From NCBI GenBank assembly GCA_003241875.1, contig QBLU01000039.1, positions 1 through 35,362 of the forward strand: a stretch of DNA of 35,362 nt, written 5' to 3'. A model generated the notes under the pieces. The model did no database searches. It had not been told where the DNA came from and worked only from the letters and a program-made list of their open reading frames with translations. Positions 25,056-33,492 of this stretch are shown piece by piece. The stretch comes from Alphaproteobacteria bacterium. Its GTDB lineage: Bacteria > Pseudomonadota > Alphaproteobacteria > Sphingomonadales > Sphingomonadaceae. The first letter of the stretch is position 1. Every line of letters begins with the position of its first letter. Both the position numbers and the translations under genes were made by a program.

Positions 25056-26803
25056 CTTGAGCGTCGCCGGACCGCTCGCCGTGGCCGGGCCGGGCCGCCG
25101 GCCTGGATCCGGCTGCGCAGCTCGGCGCGCTTCTCGTGGATGGAGGCGATGACCGGGCCCATCGGCACGCCCAGGTCGACGAGCACCGCTTCAGCGAGTT
25201 GCAGGCTCGATTCGATGGTTTCCGGCACCGCATCGGTGACGCCCTGGGCATAGAGCCGCGAGGCATGGTCGGCATCGCGGGCGCGGACGACGACGCACAG
25301 CTCCGGATGACGCTCGCGGATCAGCCGGACCAGCGTGTCGAGGCTGTCGGCGGCGTCAATCGTCAGCACCACGGCGCGCGCGGTTTCGAGGTGCAGCGCG
25401 TCGAGCAATTCGGGGCGGCGGGCGTCGCCATAGATCACCGGCTTGCCGGCGGCACGCAGCCTGACGACTTCATCGGGGTCGCTGTCGACGGCGATATAGG
25501 GCTGGTCATGGGTGTCGAGCATCGCCGCCACCAACCGCCCGACGCGGCCGAAGCCGATGATGACGGTGCGGTCGGGTGCGGCGGTGTCGAACGCGGCGGT
25601 CGCGGTGCGGCCGGCGCCGAGGCGCGCCTCCAGATGCTGGCCGAGAAGGCCGAGCAGCGGGGCCAGCGCCAGCGCCAGCCCCGTCACCAGAAGCGCCGTC
25701 TGGGCGGCACCGCCGCCGGTCAGCCCGGTCGCTGCGGCGGTGCCGAGCAGGATCAGGCTGGTTTCGGAAGGCGCCGCCAGCAAGGCCGCGACATGGCCGG
25801 CGACGCCGGTGCCGCGGCCCTGCCAGCGCAACAGCGCAAAGATCACCGCCGCCTTGATCGCGCACACCGCGACCACGCCGCCGAGGATCAGCAGCGGATC
25901 GGCAAAGACGGCGCCGAGGTTGAGCTGCATGCCGACCCAGATCAGGAACACCCCGAGCAGCAGGCCCTGGAAGGGTGCGATCGCCGCCTCGACCTGGCGG
26001 CGATAATCGGTTTCGGCGAGCATCACGCCGGCGACCAGGGCGCCCACTGCGGGAGATAGCCCGACACTGGCGGTGGCGACCGAGCTGCCGATCAGGACGA
26101 CGAGCGCCGCGGCAAGGAACAGCTCCGGCCGGCGGGTGCGCGCCGCCTGCAGGAATAGCGCCGGCAGCAGCAGCCGGCCGGCCAGGGCAATGCCGCCGAT
26201 GGCGAGCAGCCCCACGGCGAGGCTGGCGAGAAAGCCGCCGGGAGCCGATCCGGCGCTGAGCAGCAGCAGCAGCGGCGCGATGGCAATGTCCTGCGCCAGC
26301 AGGATGCCGAAGGCGGTGCGGCCGGCCTGGGTGCCCATCCGGCCGCTCGAGCTGAGCATCTGCAGGCCGACGGCGGTCGACGACAGCGACAGTGCGAGCG
26401 CCAGCGTCAGTGTCACGGTAGGCGACAGGCCGAACGGCACCAGCAGCAGGATCAGCGCGAAGGTGCAGGCAACGATCTGGCCGATCCCGGTACGGAACAC
26501 GAGGACGCGCATGGTGCGCAGCCGCTCGATCGACAGTTCGAGGCCGAGCGCGAAGAGCAGCAGCGCAATGCCGATCTCGGCGGGTACCGCCAGCGTCTCG
26601 GCGTTGGAAATGGTGAAGTTGCCGAGCCAGGGGAAGGCCGGGGCAAAGTGCCCGATCCCGAACGGCCCGACCGCAACACCGACGAGGATGAAGCCGACCA
26701 CGGGCGAGATCCGCAGCGCGGCAAAGGCCGGGATGACCAGCCCGGCGGCGCCGAGGACGACGATGATATCCTGAAAGGTCGATGATTCGAGCGGTAACGC
26801 CAT
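25052..26803 (-). CDS. KefB/RosB-type monovalent cation:proton antiporter-2 (CPA2)
   Basis: A 583-residue inner-membrane protein: about 12 hydrophobic helices of the sodium/hydrogen exchanger fold (to about residue 400), then a TrkA-N (RCK) NAD-binding domain with VIIGFGRVGRLVAAML and AVDSDPDEVVRL, and a basic C-terminal tail. It probably exchanges K+ or Na+ for H+, with gating by a nucleotide. No KefF/KefG ancillary gene is adjacent, so glutathione gating is not implied. The start at 26803 is the first ATG before the hydrophobic domain; an in-frame ATG at 26833 is possible. No clear ribosome site is seen at either. Confidence 0.9.
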   Translation of the reverse strand: MALPLESSTFQDIIVVLGAAGLVIPAFAALRISPVVGFILVGVAVGPFGIGHFAPAFPWLGNFTISNAETLAVPAEIGIALLLFALGLELSIERLRTMRVLVFRTGIGQIVACTFALILLLVPFGLSPTVTLTLALALSLSSTAVGLQMLSSSGRMGTQAGRTAFGILLAQDIAIAPLLLLLSAGSAPGGFLASLAVGLLAIGGIALAGRLLLPALFLQAARTRRPELFLAAALVVLIGSSVATASVGLSPAVGALVAGVMLAETDYRRQVEAAIAPFQGLLLGVFLIWVGMQLNLGAVFADPLLILGGVVAVCAIKAAVIFALLRWQGRGTGVAGHVAALLAAPSETSLILLGTAAATGLTGGGAAQTALLVTGLALALAPLLGLLGQHLEARLGAGRTATAAFDTAAPDRTVIIGFGRVGRLVAAMLDTHDQPYIAVDSDPDEVVRLRAAGKPVIYGDARRPELLDALHLETARAVVLTIDAADSLDTLVRLIRERHPELCVVVRARDADHASRLYAQGVTDAVPETIESSLQLAEAVLVDLGVPMGPVIASIHEKRAELRSRIQAGGPARPRRAVRRRSS

Positions 26804-26918
26804 TCCGCCACACTGGCAGCTTGTGCGCGTCATGCCAGCGCAAAGCCGGTGTGGCACCGGCACACCTTGTTGCCCGGCCGGCATTCGCTTATCCCCGCGC
26901 CCGATTGGGGATACGGCG

Positions 26919-28268
26919 GTGCGTGATCTGACAACCGGCTCGATACCGCGGCACCTGCTCGGGATGGCGGCGTTCATCGGCGTCGGGCTGGTGGCGCAGA
27001 CGGCGTATTTCCTCGTCGACCTGTACTTCGTGGCCCGGCTCGGCGATGCGGCGATCGCCGGGGTGGCGAGCGCCGGCGCCTCGACGTTCATCGTCATGGC
27101 GGCGACCCAGATGGTGGCCGTCGGCGCGCTGGCACTGATTGCCCAGGCCATCGGGCGGCGCGACGATGCCGATGCGCAAGCGGTCGTCGACCAGGCGCTG
27201 TCGATGTCGCTGGCCTTGGCGCTGGTGACGGCGGTGCTCGGCTATGGCTTCGGGCTCGGCGCCGTGCGCGCCCTTGGCGCCGATGCGGCGACGGGCGACG
27301 AGGCCGTGGCCTATCTGGTGGCGTTCCTGCCGTCGCTGGTGCTGATGTTCCCGCTTGCGGTGATCGGATCGACGCTGCGTGCGGTGGGTGTCGTCGGGCC
27401 GCCGATGGTCATCCAGCTCGGCACGATCGGCATCAACATCGTGCTGGCGCCGATGCTGATTGCCGGCTGGGGCACCGGCTATCCGCTGGGGGTTGCCGGC
27501 GCCGGCTGGGCGAGTTCGATCGCGACGGTCATCGGCGGTGTCGCCTTCTGCATCGGCTTTGGCCGTTGGCAGCATCGGCTGCGGCTGCGGCCGGGGGCGC
27601 TGGCGCCGATCTGGCGGCAATGGTGGCGGATCACCGCGGTCGGGCTGCCGGCGGCGGGCGAATTCCTGATGATGTTCTTGCTCAACGCCGTGATCTTCTG
27701 GATCATCCGCGATTATGGGGCGGCGGCACAGGCCGGCTATGGCATCGGGTCGCGGCTGATGCAGTCGATCTTCCTGCCGGCAATGGCAGTGGCCTTTGCG
27801 ACGGCGCCGATCGCCGGGCAGAATTTCGGTGCCGGTCTCGCCGACCGCGTGCGCGCGACGTTTCGGGCCGCTGCGATCATCGGCAGCGGCCTGATGGTGG
27901 TGCTGACGTTGTTCTGCCAGTGGCGACCGGACCTGCTCGTGGTGCTGTTCACCGATGAAGCGGCAGTAGTGACGGTGGCGGTCGATTATCTGCGCATCAT
28001 CTCGCTGAACTTCGTTGCGATCGGGCTGGTCTTCGCCTGTTCGGGGATGTTCCAGGCGCTTGGCGACACGCGCCCGGCGCTGATCAGCTCGATCGTCCGT
28101 GCGGTCGCCTTCATTGGCCCGGCGCTGCTGCTGGCCCGCCAGCCCGGCGTCGCCATCGAGGCGCTGTGGTATCTGTCGGTGGCAGCCGTGACGGTGCAGG
28201 CGCTGGTCAGCCTGTGGCTGCTGCGCGGCCAGCTGCGGCGCAAGTTGACCGGGCTGGCGCCGGTCTAG
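26919..28268 (+). CDS. MATE family efflux transporter
   Basis: A 449-residue multidrug/toxin exporter with about 12 membrane helices, driven by Na+ or H+. The N-terminus [19 protein letters not shown], followed by [22 protein letters not shown], matches MATE proteins; the second half repeats the fold ([33 protein letters not shown]). The GTG at 26919 is chosen because the family similarity starts exactly there; the frame is open from an ATG at 26832, but those residues are Cys/Pro/Arg-rich. It is divergent from the antiporter and ends on the same CTAG as the convergent moaB gene. Confidence 0.88.
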   Translation: MRDLTTGSIPRHLLGMAAFIGVGLVAQTAYFLVDLYFVARLGDAAIAGVASAGASTFIVMAATQMVAVGALALIAQAIGRRDDADAQAVVDQALSMSLALALVTAVLGYGFGLGAVRALGADAATGDEAVAYLVAFLPSLVLMFPLAVIGSTLRAVGVVGPPMVIQLGTIGINIVLAPMLIAGWGTGYPLGVAGAGWASSIATVIGGVAFCIGFGRWQHRLRLRPGALAPIWRQWWRITAVGLPAAGEFLMMFLLNAVIFWIIRDYGAAAQAGYGIGSRLMQSIFLPAMAVAFATAPIAGQNFGAGLADRVRATFRAAAIIGSGLMVVLTLFCQWRPDLLVVLFTDEAAVVTVAVDYLRIISLNFVAIGLVFACSGMFQALGDTRPALISSIVRAVAFIGPALLLARQPGVAIEALWYLSVAAVTVQALVSLWLLRGQLRRKLTGLAPV

Positions 28269-28792
28269 ACCTCGCGCAGCCGGGGCATCAGCTCGACAAA
28301 GTTGCAGGGACGGTGGCGGCTGTCGAGCTGGTCGCGCAGGATCCCGTCCCAGCCGTCCTTCACGGCGCCGGTGGAGCCGGGCAGGGCGAAGATGTAGGTG
28401 CCGCGGGCGACGCCGGCGCAGGCGCGCGACTGGATGGTCGAGGTGCCGATGGTCTGGAAGCTGAGCCAGCGGAAGAGCTCGCCGAAGCCGGGAATGTCCT
28501 TGTCCTGCACCTGCGCCAGCGCTTCGGGCGTGACGTCTCGGCCGGTGACGCCGGTGCCGCCGGTGCTGATGATGCAGTCGATCTGCGGATCATCGATCCA
28601 GCTGTCGAGCTGGGCCACCAGCAGCGGGACATCGTCACGGCTGATGGCGCGGGCGGCGAGGGTATGGCCGGCGGCGGTGAGGCGATCGACCAGCGTGTCG
28701 CCCGAGGTGTCGTTGGCGGCGTTGCGGGTGTCTGACACGGTCAGGACCGCGATACGGATAGGGATGAAGGTGCGAGTTTCGTCGATAGGCAT
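28265..28792 (-). CDS. moaB: Molybdenum cofactor biosynthesis protein MoaB
   Basis: A 175-residue MoaB/Mog-fold protein that handles molybdopterin, probably adenylating it before molybdenum insertion. Motifs: [18 protein letters not shown] near the N-terminus, and the molybdopterin-binding [16 protein letters not shown] in the middle, then [18 protein letters not shown]. Its product would serve enzymes such as the sulfite-oxidase-like protein encoded at 12954-13607. The start is the only suitable ATG. Its stop is the reverse complement of the MATE gene's stop. Confidence 0.93.
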   Translation of the reverse strand: MPIDETRTFIPIRIAVLTVSDTRNAANDTSGDTLVDRLTAAGHTLAARAISRDDVPLLVAQLDSWIDDPQIDCIISTGGTGVTGRDVTPEALAQVQDKDIPGFGELFRWLSFQTIGTSTIQSRACAGVARGTYIFALPGSTGAVKDGWDGILRDQLDSRHRPCNFVELMPRLREV

Positions 28793-28821
28793 GGCGGGAG
28801 GGTAGGCGGGGCCGCCGCGCT

Positions 28822-28849
28822 TGTCATCCCGGCCTGCGCCGGGATGACA
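28822..28849. repeat. Intergenic palindromic hairpin (12-bp stem, 4-base loop)
   Basis: TGTCATCCCGGC (28822-28833) and its exact complement (28838-28849) with loop CTGC. Hairpins of this wording (CATCCCGGC...GCCGGGATG) are scattered between genes in many alphaproteobacteria. It sits 6 bases beyond the transglycosylase stop and 29 bases before moaB, so it can serve as that operon's terminator. No T-run follows on the minus strand. Confidence 0.7.
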
Positions 28850-28855
28850 GGGAGG

Positions 28856-30760
28856 CTACTGCGACAGTCCTGCCGTCACCGTTACCTGGTCATCCTCGTC
28901 GAGCTTCAGCTGCGGCGGCACGCTGCCCGGTGCCAGCGGTGTCGGCACGGTGGTCGGCGCCATCAGGGGCCGCGGCGCCATCTTGATGCCGGCGGCGCCG
29001 GGCATGCCGGGAAATTTCGGCCACATGTTGGCGGCAAGGGCGTCCATGCTCGCCGGCTTCACGCCGTCGCGGAGCTGGTACATCCAGTAATTGCGCAGCA
29101 CGACCTCGACATAGTGCCGGGTCTCCTTGAACGGGATCGATTCGATGAACAGCAGCGGATCGCCTCGGTCATCGAGCTTTGCGTTCCAGCGCTGCACCGA
29201 GCCTGGCCCGGCGTTATAGGCAGCGACGACCTTGGGCAGCAGGCCCTGGGTATAGCTCATGTCGCGCAGCGCCTCGAGATAGGTCTGGCCGACCTCGATG
29301 TTGAAGGCCGGGTCGGCGAGGTCGCCGACAACAAAGGCCGAACCCTGGGCCATTGCGGCTTCCGTCATCTCGGCCTTCACCTGTCGCGCGGTGCCGGGCA
29401 TCAACTGCATCAGGCCCTTGGCGCCGGCGCGCGACGTCGCAGTGGTGATGAAGGTCGATTCCTGCAGGGCATGGGCGAAGACAAGGCCGCGATCGACCCG
29501 CCAGCCGCGCGCCGGCACCCAGTCCGGCGCCGGATAGCGGGCCGACAGCGGTGCCTCGATGCCGACCGGCGGGCGCACCGCCAGTTGATACTGCGTCGCC
29601 GGCAGGCCGAGCCGGGCGGCGAGCCGCAGCAGGGCCGGGTAGTCGGCATCCGGCGCCGTCTGGGCCAAGTGGCGCAGTTCGCGGTCGCCGAGCCCGATCT
29701 GGCCGATCTCGATCAATGCGGCGGCGCGCTTGGCACCGGCAATGGTCTTCAGATGGTTCCAGTCGGCGGTGATGAAATCGGGCTCGTTCCAGTCCTGTAC
29801 CGCCGGCAGGCCGAGGGTGCGGCGGGCGAGCAGGCCATAGAAGTTGTTGGGCGTCTTGGCGGCGGCCTCGAGACGCTCGGCGACAAGCTCGGCCTGTCCG
29901 GCGGCGAGATAGGCGCGGCTCGCCCAGTAATGGGCTGCGGCGGCGAGATCGCTGCCGGGTCCCTTGGTGAGAACCTGGTCGAACGAGCGGGCGGCGAGAT
30001 CGTACTGGCCGGTGCGGAACGCCGCCAGCCCGGCCACCCAGGCGCCGAGGGCCGGATACTGGCCATTGCCATAGTGGCTGGCCTTGGCGGCTTCCTGCGC
30101 CAGGCGCAGCGCCGCGACATTGTCGTTGTTGCCGTAATAGCTCCAGGCGATGCGCTGCGCCCATTGGCTGCGCGCGCCAGGGGACAGCGAGCCGGCATCG
30201 GCGAGCCAGCGCGCCTCGGCCTCGGCATTGCGGTCGGCGGCGAGCAGCACCTTGATGGCGCCGCCGGTGCTGAGGTCGATGGGGCCGGCGTCGTTCGGCG
30301 CCACCGCATAACTGACCGTGCGGAACGGCCGGACCGTCGGCAGCAGCGGCAGCGGCGCGGTGTCGGCGCCGGGCAGCCGCGCCGCCATCTGGGCGATGCG
30401 CTGCGCCTGCGGCAGGTCGCGATAGGCCTGCAGCCAGGTCGCGAGTTCGGAGCGGCTGAGCTTGCCGGTCGAGCCGCGGACGATCATCAGCTGGGCCCGG
30501 GCGGTCTCGGTCAACAGGCCGTTGCCGATGTTGCTCAGGCCGGCTTCGGCGGCGCTGGTGCGGCCGGCCTCGATATCGAGGAAGATCTGGCGATAGGCAG
30601 CGCGATCGGCGAGCGACAGCTGCGGCGGCACGGCGCGCTGGCGGGCGGTGATGCCGGGCCGGTTGGCGGTGACGGTGAGCACGGTATCGCCAGGATCGGC
30701 GACCTCGGCGTGGGCAGCGCCGGCGAGCAGGAGCGTGGCAAAGGCAAGGGTCTTGATCAT
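28856..30760 (-). CDS. Lytic murein transglycosylase, SLT domain, second paralogue
   Basis: A 634-residue exported peptidoglycan transglycosylase. Signal peptide MIKTLAFATLLLAGAAHA, then a long helical superhelix (about 40-400), then an SLT domain with catalytic E434 in FAHALQESTF, the block AKGLMQLMPGTARQVK and AAYNAGPGSVQRW. It ends in a Pro-rich tail with no known domain. It differs clearly from the Slt at 9481-11526 and is not a recent duplicate. Its ATG overlaps the upstream UDG-like gene's stop (ATGA). The frame is open far upstream, but the signal peptide fixes the start. Confidence 0.92.
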   Translation of the reverse strand: MIKTLAFATLLLAGAAHAEVADPGDTVLTVTANRPGITARQRAVPPQLSLADRAAYRQIFLDIEAGRTSAAEAGLSNIGNGLLTETARAQLMIVRGSTGKLSRSELATWLQAYRDLPQAQRIAQMAARLPGADTAPLPLLPTVRPFRTVSYAVAPNDAGPIDLSTGGAIKVLLAADRNAEAEARWLADAGSLSPGARSQWAQRIAWSYYGNNDNVAALRLAQEAAKASHYGNGQYPALGAWVAGLAAFRTGQYDLAARSFDQVLTKGPGSDLAAAAHYWASRAYLAAGQAELVAERLEAAAKTPNNFYGLLARRTLGLPAVQDWNEPDFITADWNHLKTIAGAKRAAALIEIGQIGLGDRELRHLAQTAPDADYPALLRLAARLGLPATQYQLAVRPPVGIEAPLSARYPAPDWVPARGWRVDRGLVFAHALQESTFITTATSRAGAKGLMQLMPGTARQVKAEMTEAAMAQGSAFVVGDLADPAFNIEVGQTYLEALRDMSYTQGLLPKVVAAYNAGPGSVQRWNAKLDDRGDPLLFIESIPFKETRHYVEVVLRNYWMYQLRDGVKPASMDALAANMWPKFPGMPGAAGIKMAPRPLMAPTTVPTPLAPGSVPPQLKLDEDDQVTVTAGLSQ

Positions 30761-31545
30761 GGGGTCTCGATCCGCGCCGCAAAGGCCTGGAGATCGGCCC
30801 AGGCAAGGCGCTTCAGTTCGGGTTGGGCGAGCAATTGTCGCGGGTGGAATGTCGCCAGCAGCGGGATGCCGGCGACCGCCAGCCAGTTGCCGCGCAACGA
30901 GGCGATGCCGCGGCTGTCGCCGGCGACAGCCGAAGCCGCTTGGCCGAACGCCAGGATGAAGCGCGGGCGGGCGAGGGCGAGGGCGCGGGCGAGAAAAGGG
31001 GCAAAGGCCATGGCCTCCTCGGCGCGGGGCGCGCGGGCCAGCGGCCAGGGCACGACATGGCCGACGGCGTGGTCCGCCGGCGCCAGGCCGATGGCGGCGA
31101 GCATGCGTTCGCGCAGCATGGCGGCGGGGCTGCCAGGCTCCTCGGGCTGGTCGCAGAGGATGGCGACGGCGGTATCGGGCTCGCCGCGCCAGAGTTGCGC
31201 TACCAGGCCGGGGCGGCGTAGCGGATGCGGGAATTCGGCGACGGCCGCGGCGAGGGCGGGGAGGTCCACCGCGGCTTCGGCCAAAGCGGTCGTCGCAGCG
31301 AGAGCCGCGGGTGGGGCAGGACGCGCGCCGGTAGCAGCAGCAGCAGCAGGACCGGCGATCACGGTGGGCGGGTGTTGCGGTGGGCGCGGGGCTGGCGGCG
31401 CCGCGCAACTGGCTGGCGGCGCCGCCAGCCAGTTGCGCGGCGCGTCGGTGACCAGCGCATCAGCGCCCGCCGTCACCAGCCAGGCGAGCGCCGAAACCCC
31501 CTCGGCATCCCTGATGTTCGTGTTGCCCTGTCGCACGACTGTCAT
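30757..31545 (-). CDS. Uracil-DNA glycosylase superfamily protein, degenerate family-4-like
   Basis: A 262-residue protein. The N-terminal block SALAWLVTAGADALVTDAPRNWL is one I associate with sphingomonad UDG-like proteins. An Ala/Pro-rich linker follows, then a UDG fold: AVAILCDQPEEPGSP, MLRERMLAAIGL, FILAFGQAASAVAG, and ATFHPRQLLAQPELKRLAWADL. Compared with family 4 enzymes, the GEAPG motif is replaced and the four Fe-S cysteines are missing (only two Cys remain), so glycosylase activity is doubtful. The linker contains a perfect 46-bp palindrome. The start at 31545 is the ATG nearest the conserved block; 31599 and 31653 are upstream in-frame alternatives. Confidence 0.72.
   Translation of the reverse strand: MTVVRQGNTNIRDAEGVSALAWLVTAGADALVTDAPRNWLAAPPASCAAPPAPRPPQHPPTVIAGPAAAAATGARPAPPAALAATTALAEAAVDLPALAAAVAEFPHPLRRPGLVAQLWRGEPDTAVAILCDQPEEPGSPAAMLRERMLAAIGLAPADHAVGHVVPWPLARAPRAEEAMAFAPFLARALALARPRFILAFGQAASAVAGDSRGIASLRGNWLAVAGIPLLATFHPRQLLAQPELKRLAWADLQAFAARIETP
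31398..31443. repeat. Perfect 46-bp palindrome inside the UDG-like gene
   Basis: Bases 31398-31420 are the exact reverse complement of 31421-31443 with no spacer. On the coding strand the first arm encodes the conserved PRNWLAA segment. The second is that DNA inverted, and it adds an Ala/Pro/Ser/Cys stretch to the linker without breaking the frame. Confidence 0.95.
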
Positions 31546-31663
31546 GATGCGGCCTAACGGCCTCTGGTCAAGCCGCAATGCCTTCCGTATCTGGTGAATC
31601 ATGGCAAAGCCGCGACGTGCCGTTAAGAATGCGTCAGGCAGCCCGAGCGACAAAGGCTGATCG
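31546..31663. promoter_or_regulatory. Divergent region UDG-like gene / ETF-QO gene
   Basis: This 118-base gap must hold the promoters of both directions if the UDG start at 31545 is right. An AAAGG ribosome site precedes the ETF-QO ATG by 7 bases. A short GGCC-TAAC-GGCC dyad sits near the UDG side. I could not assign promoter hexamers. Confidence 0.35.
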
Positions 31664-33313
31664 ATGACCGACCGTGAATCAATGCCCTATGACCTGGTGA
31701 TCGTCGGCGGTGGCCCGGCGGGCCTCGCCGCGTCGATCCGCGCCAAGCAGCAGGCGGCCGAAAAGGGCGTCGAGTTGTCGGTGTGCATCCTCGAGAAGGG
31801 CTCCGAGATCGGCGCCCATATCCTGTCGGGGGCCGTCGTCGATCCGCGTGCGCTCGACGAGTTGCTGCCGAACTGGCGCGACCTCGACAGCCCGATGACG
31901 GTGCCGGTGACCGAGAACCATCACTGGATCCTGACCGGGACCAAGAAATACGAGTTTCCGCACGCGCTGATGCCGCCGTTCATGAACAACAAGGGCTGCT
32001 ACACCGTCAGCCTGGGCAATCTCTGCCGCTGGCTGGCGACCCAGGCCGAAGCGCTCGGCGTCGAGATCTTTCCGGGTTTTGCGGCGGCCGAAGTGCTGTG
32101 GAACGACGACGGCAGCGTCAAGGGCGTCGCCACCGGCGACATGGGCATCGCCCGCGACGGCACGCGCAAGGACAGCTGGCAGCCGGGGCTCGAGCTCCAC
32201 GCCAAGTACACGTTCTTCGCGGAGGGCGTTCGCGGCCATCTGTCGAAGCAGATCGCCAAGCATTTCGACCTGTGGAAGGACAGCCAGCCGCAGATCTTCG
32301 GCATCGGCCTCAAGGAACTGTGGGACATCCCGGCCGAAAAGCATGTGCCGGGCAAGGTCATCCACTCGCAGGGCTGGCCGCTCGATGCCGCCAACGGCGG
32401 TGGATTCATCTATCACCAGGCCAATGGACAGGTCGCGCTCGGTTTCTCGGTGTGGCTGAACTACGACAATCCCTATCTGTCGCCGTTCGATGAGTTCCAG
32501 CGCTGGAAGACGCATCCAGCGATCCGCGAGATGCTGGAGGGCGGCCGCCGTGTCTCCTATGGCGCCCGCGCCATCAACGACGGTGGCTGGCAGGCGGTGC
32601 CGAAGCTGACCTTCCCGGGCGGCGCGCTGATCGGGTGCAGCGCCGGCTTCGTCAACGTGCCGCGCATCAAGGGCAGTCATACCGCGATGAAGACCGCGAT
32701 GATGGCCGCCGATGCCGCCGTCGACGCGATCGCCAGCCAGCGCACCAGCGACGAGCTGGTCGCCTATGGCGAGGCCTATAAGAAGAGCTGGGTCCATGAA
32801 GAGCTGAAGATGGTGCGCAACACGCTGCCGCTCGTGGAGAAGTACGGCAACCTGGTCGGCACCGGGCTCGCCGGCGTGTCGATGTGGATGGAATATCTCG
32901 GCTATGCGCTGCCGTTCACGATGAAGCTGAAGCCCGATTTCACCTATATGAAGCGGAAAGGCCAGGCCAAGCCGATCGCCTATCCCAAGCCCGATGGTGT
33001 CATCAGCTTCGACAAGCTGACCAGCGTCTTTCTGTCGAATACCAATCACGAAGAAGACCAGCCGATCCACCTGACGCTGAAGGACCCGACGGTGCCGATC
33101 CGGGTCAACCTGCCGATGTACGACGAGCCGGCGCAGCGCTATTGCCCGGCCGGCGTGTACGAGGTCGTCGGCCAGGACACCGACGAACCGCGCTTCCAGA
33201 TCAACGCGCAGAACTGCGTCCACTGCAAGACCTGCGATATCAAGGACCCGTCGCAGAATATCGTCTGGGTGGTGCCGGAGGGTGGCGGCGGGCCTAACTA
33301 TCCGAATATGTAG
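31664..33313 (+). CDS. Electron transfer flavoprotein-ubiquinone oxidoreductase
   Basis: Membrane-associated FAD and 4Fe-4S protein passing electrons from ETF (fatty-acid and amino-acid oxidation) to ubiquinone. The 549 residues are complete. The FAD-binding motif VIVGGGPAGLAAS is near the N-terminus, and the quinone/FAD region contains GAHILSGAVVDP and GFVNVPRIKGSHTAMK. The C-terminal cluster cysteines are C494, C518, C521 and C524 (RYCPAGVYE and NCVHCKTCDIKDP). It is divergent from the UDG-like gene. The ETF subunit genes are not in the window. Confidence 0.97.
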   Translation: MTDRESMPYDLVIVGGGPAGLAASIRAKQQAAEKGVELSVCILEKGSEIGAHILSGAVVDPRALDELLPNWRDLDSPMTVPVTENHHWILTGTKKYEFPHALMPPFMNNKGCYTVSLGNLCRWLATQAEALGVEIFPGFAAAEVLWNDDGSVKGVATGDMGIARDGTRKDSWQPGLELHAKYTFFAEGVRGHLSKQIAKHFDLWKDSQPQIFGIGLKELWDIPAEKHVPGKVIHSQGWPLDAANGGGFIYHQANGQVALGFSVWLNYDNPYLSPFDEFQRWKTHPAIREMLEGGRRVSYGARAINDGGWQAVPKLTFPGGALIGCSAGFVNVPRIKGSHTAMKTAMMAADAAVDAIASQRTSDELVAYGEAYKKSWVHEELKMVRNTLPLVEKYGNLVGTGLAGVSMWMEYLGYALPFTMKLKPDFTYMKRKGQAKPIAYPKPDGVISFDKLTSVFLSNTNHEEDQPIHLTLKDPTVPIRVNLPMYDEPAQRYCPAGVYEVVGQDTDEPRFQINAQNCVHCKTCDIKDPSQNIVWVVPEGGGGPNYPNM

Positions 33314-33326
33314 CGCAGCGCCGCGC

Positions 33327-33364
33327 GCGCGTAGTGCTTGCGCTACGCGCCGACAGGCGCAAGC
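33327..33364 (+). terminator. Two mutually exclusive hairpins after the ETF-QO gene
   Basis: GCGCGTAG (33327-33334) pairs with CTACGCGC (33343-33350). Alternatively GCTTGCGC (33336-33343) pairs with GCGCAAGC (33357-33364). The second stem uses the loop of the first. Either could act as a terminator 14-23 bases after the stop; neither is followed by a T-run. The rest of the 179-base gap to the TPR gene shows nothing else. Confidence 0.45.
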
Positions 33365-33492
33365 TCGGCCGGCGGGGCGGCGCGGCCTTCCCGCGCCGAA
33401 CCCGTCCGACGTCAGCATGGGCTTTGCCCATGCCCCTCCTGCCTACCGAGCCCCATCTCGACTCCCACGCCCAACCAAGCCACTGTCCGCCC

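Noticed and set aside
31398-31443. The palindrome as a rho-independent terminator or an insertion-sequence end
   Set aside because: It lies within a continuous, conserved reading frame, has no T-run and no target duplication, and no transposase is nearby.
28844-31597. A 917-codon plus-strand frame opposite the second transglycosylase and the UDG-like gene
   Set aside because: The minus strand carries recognisable signal peptide, SLT and UDG motifs. The plus-strand product is a Gly/Ala/Arg-rich shadow.
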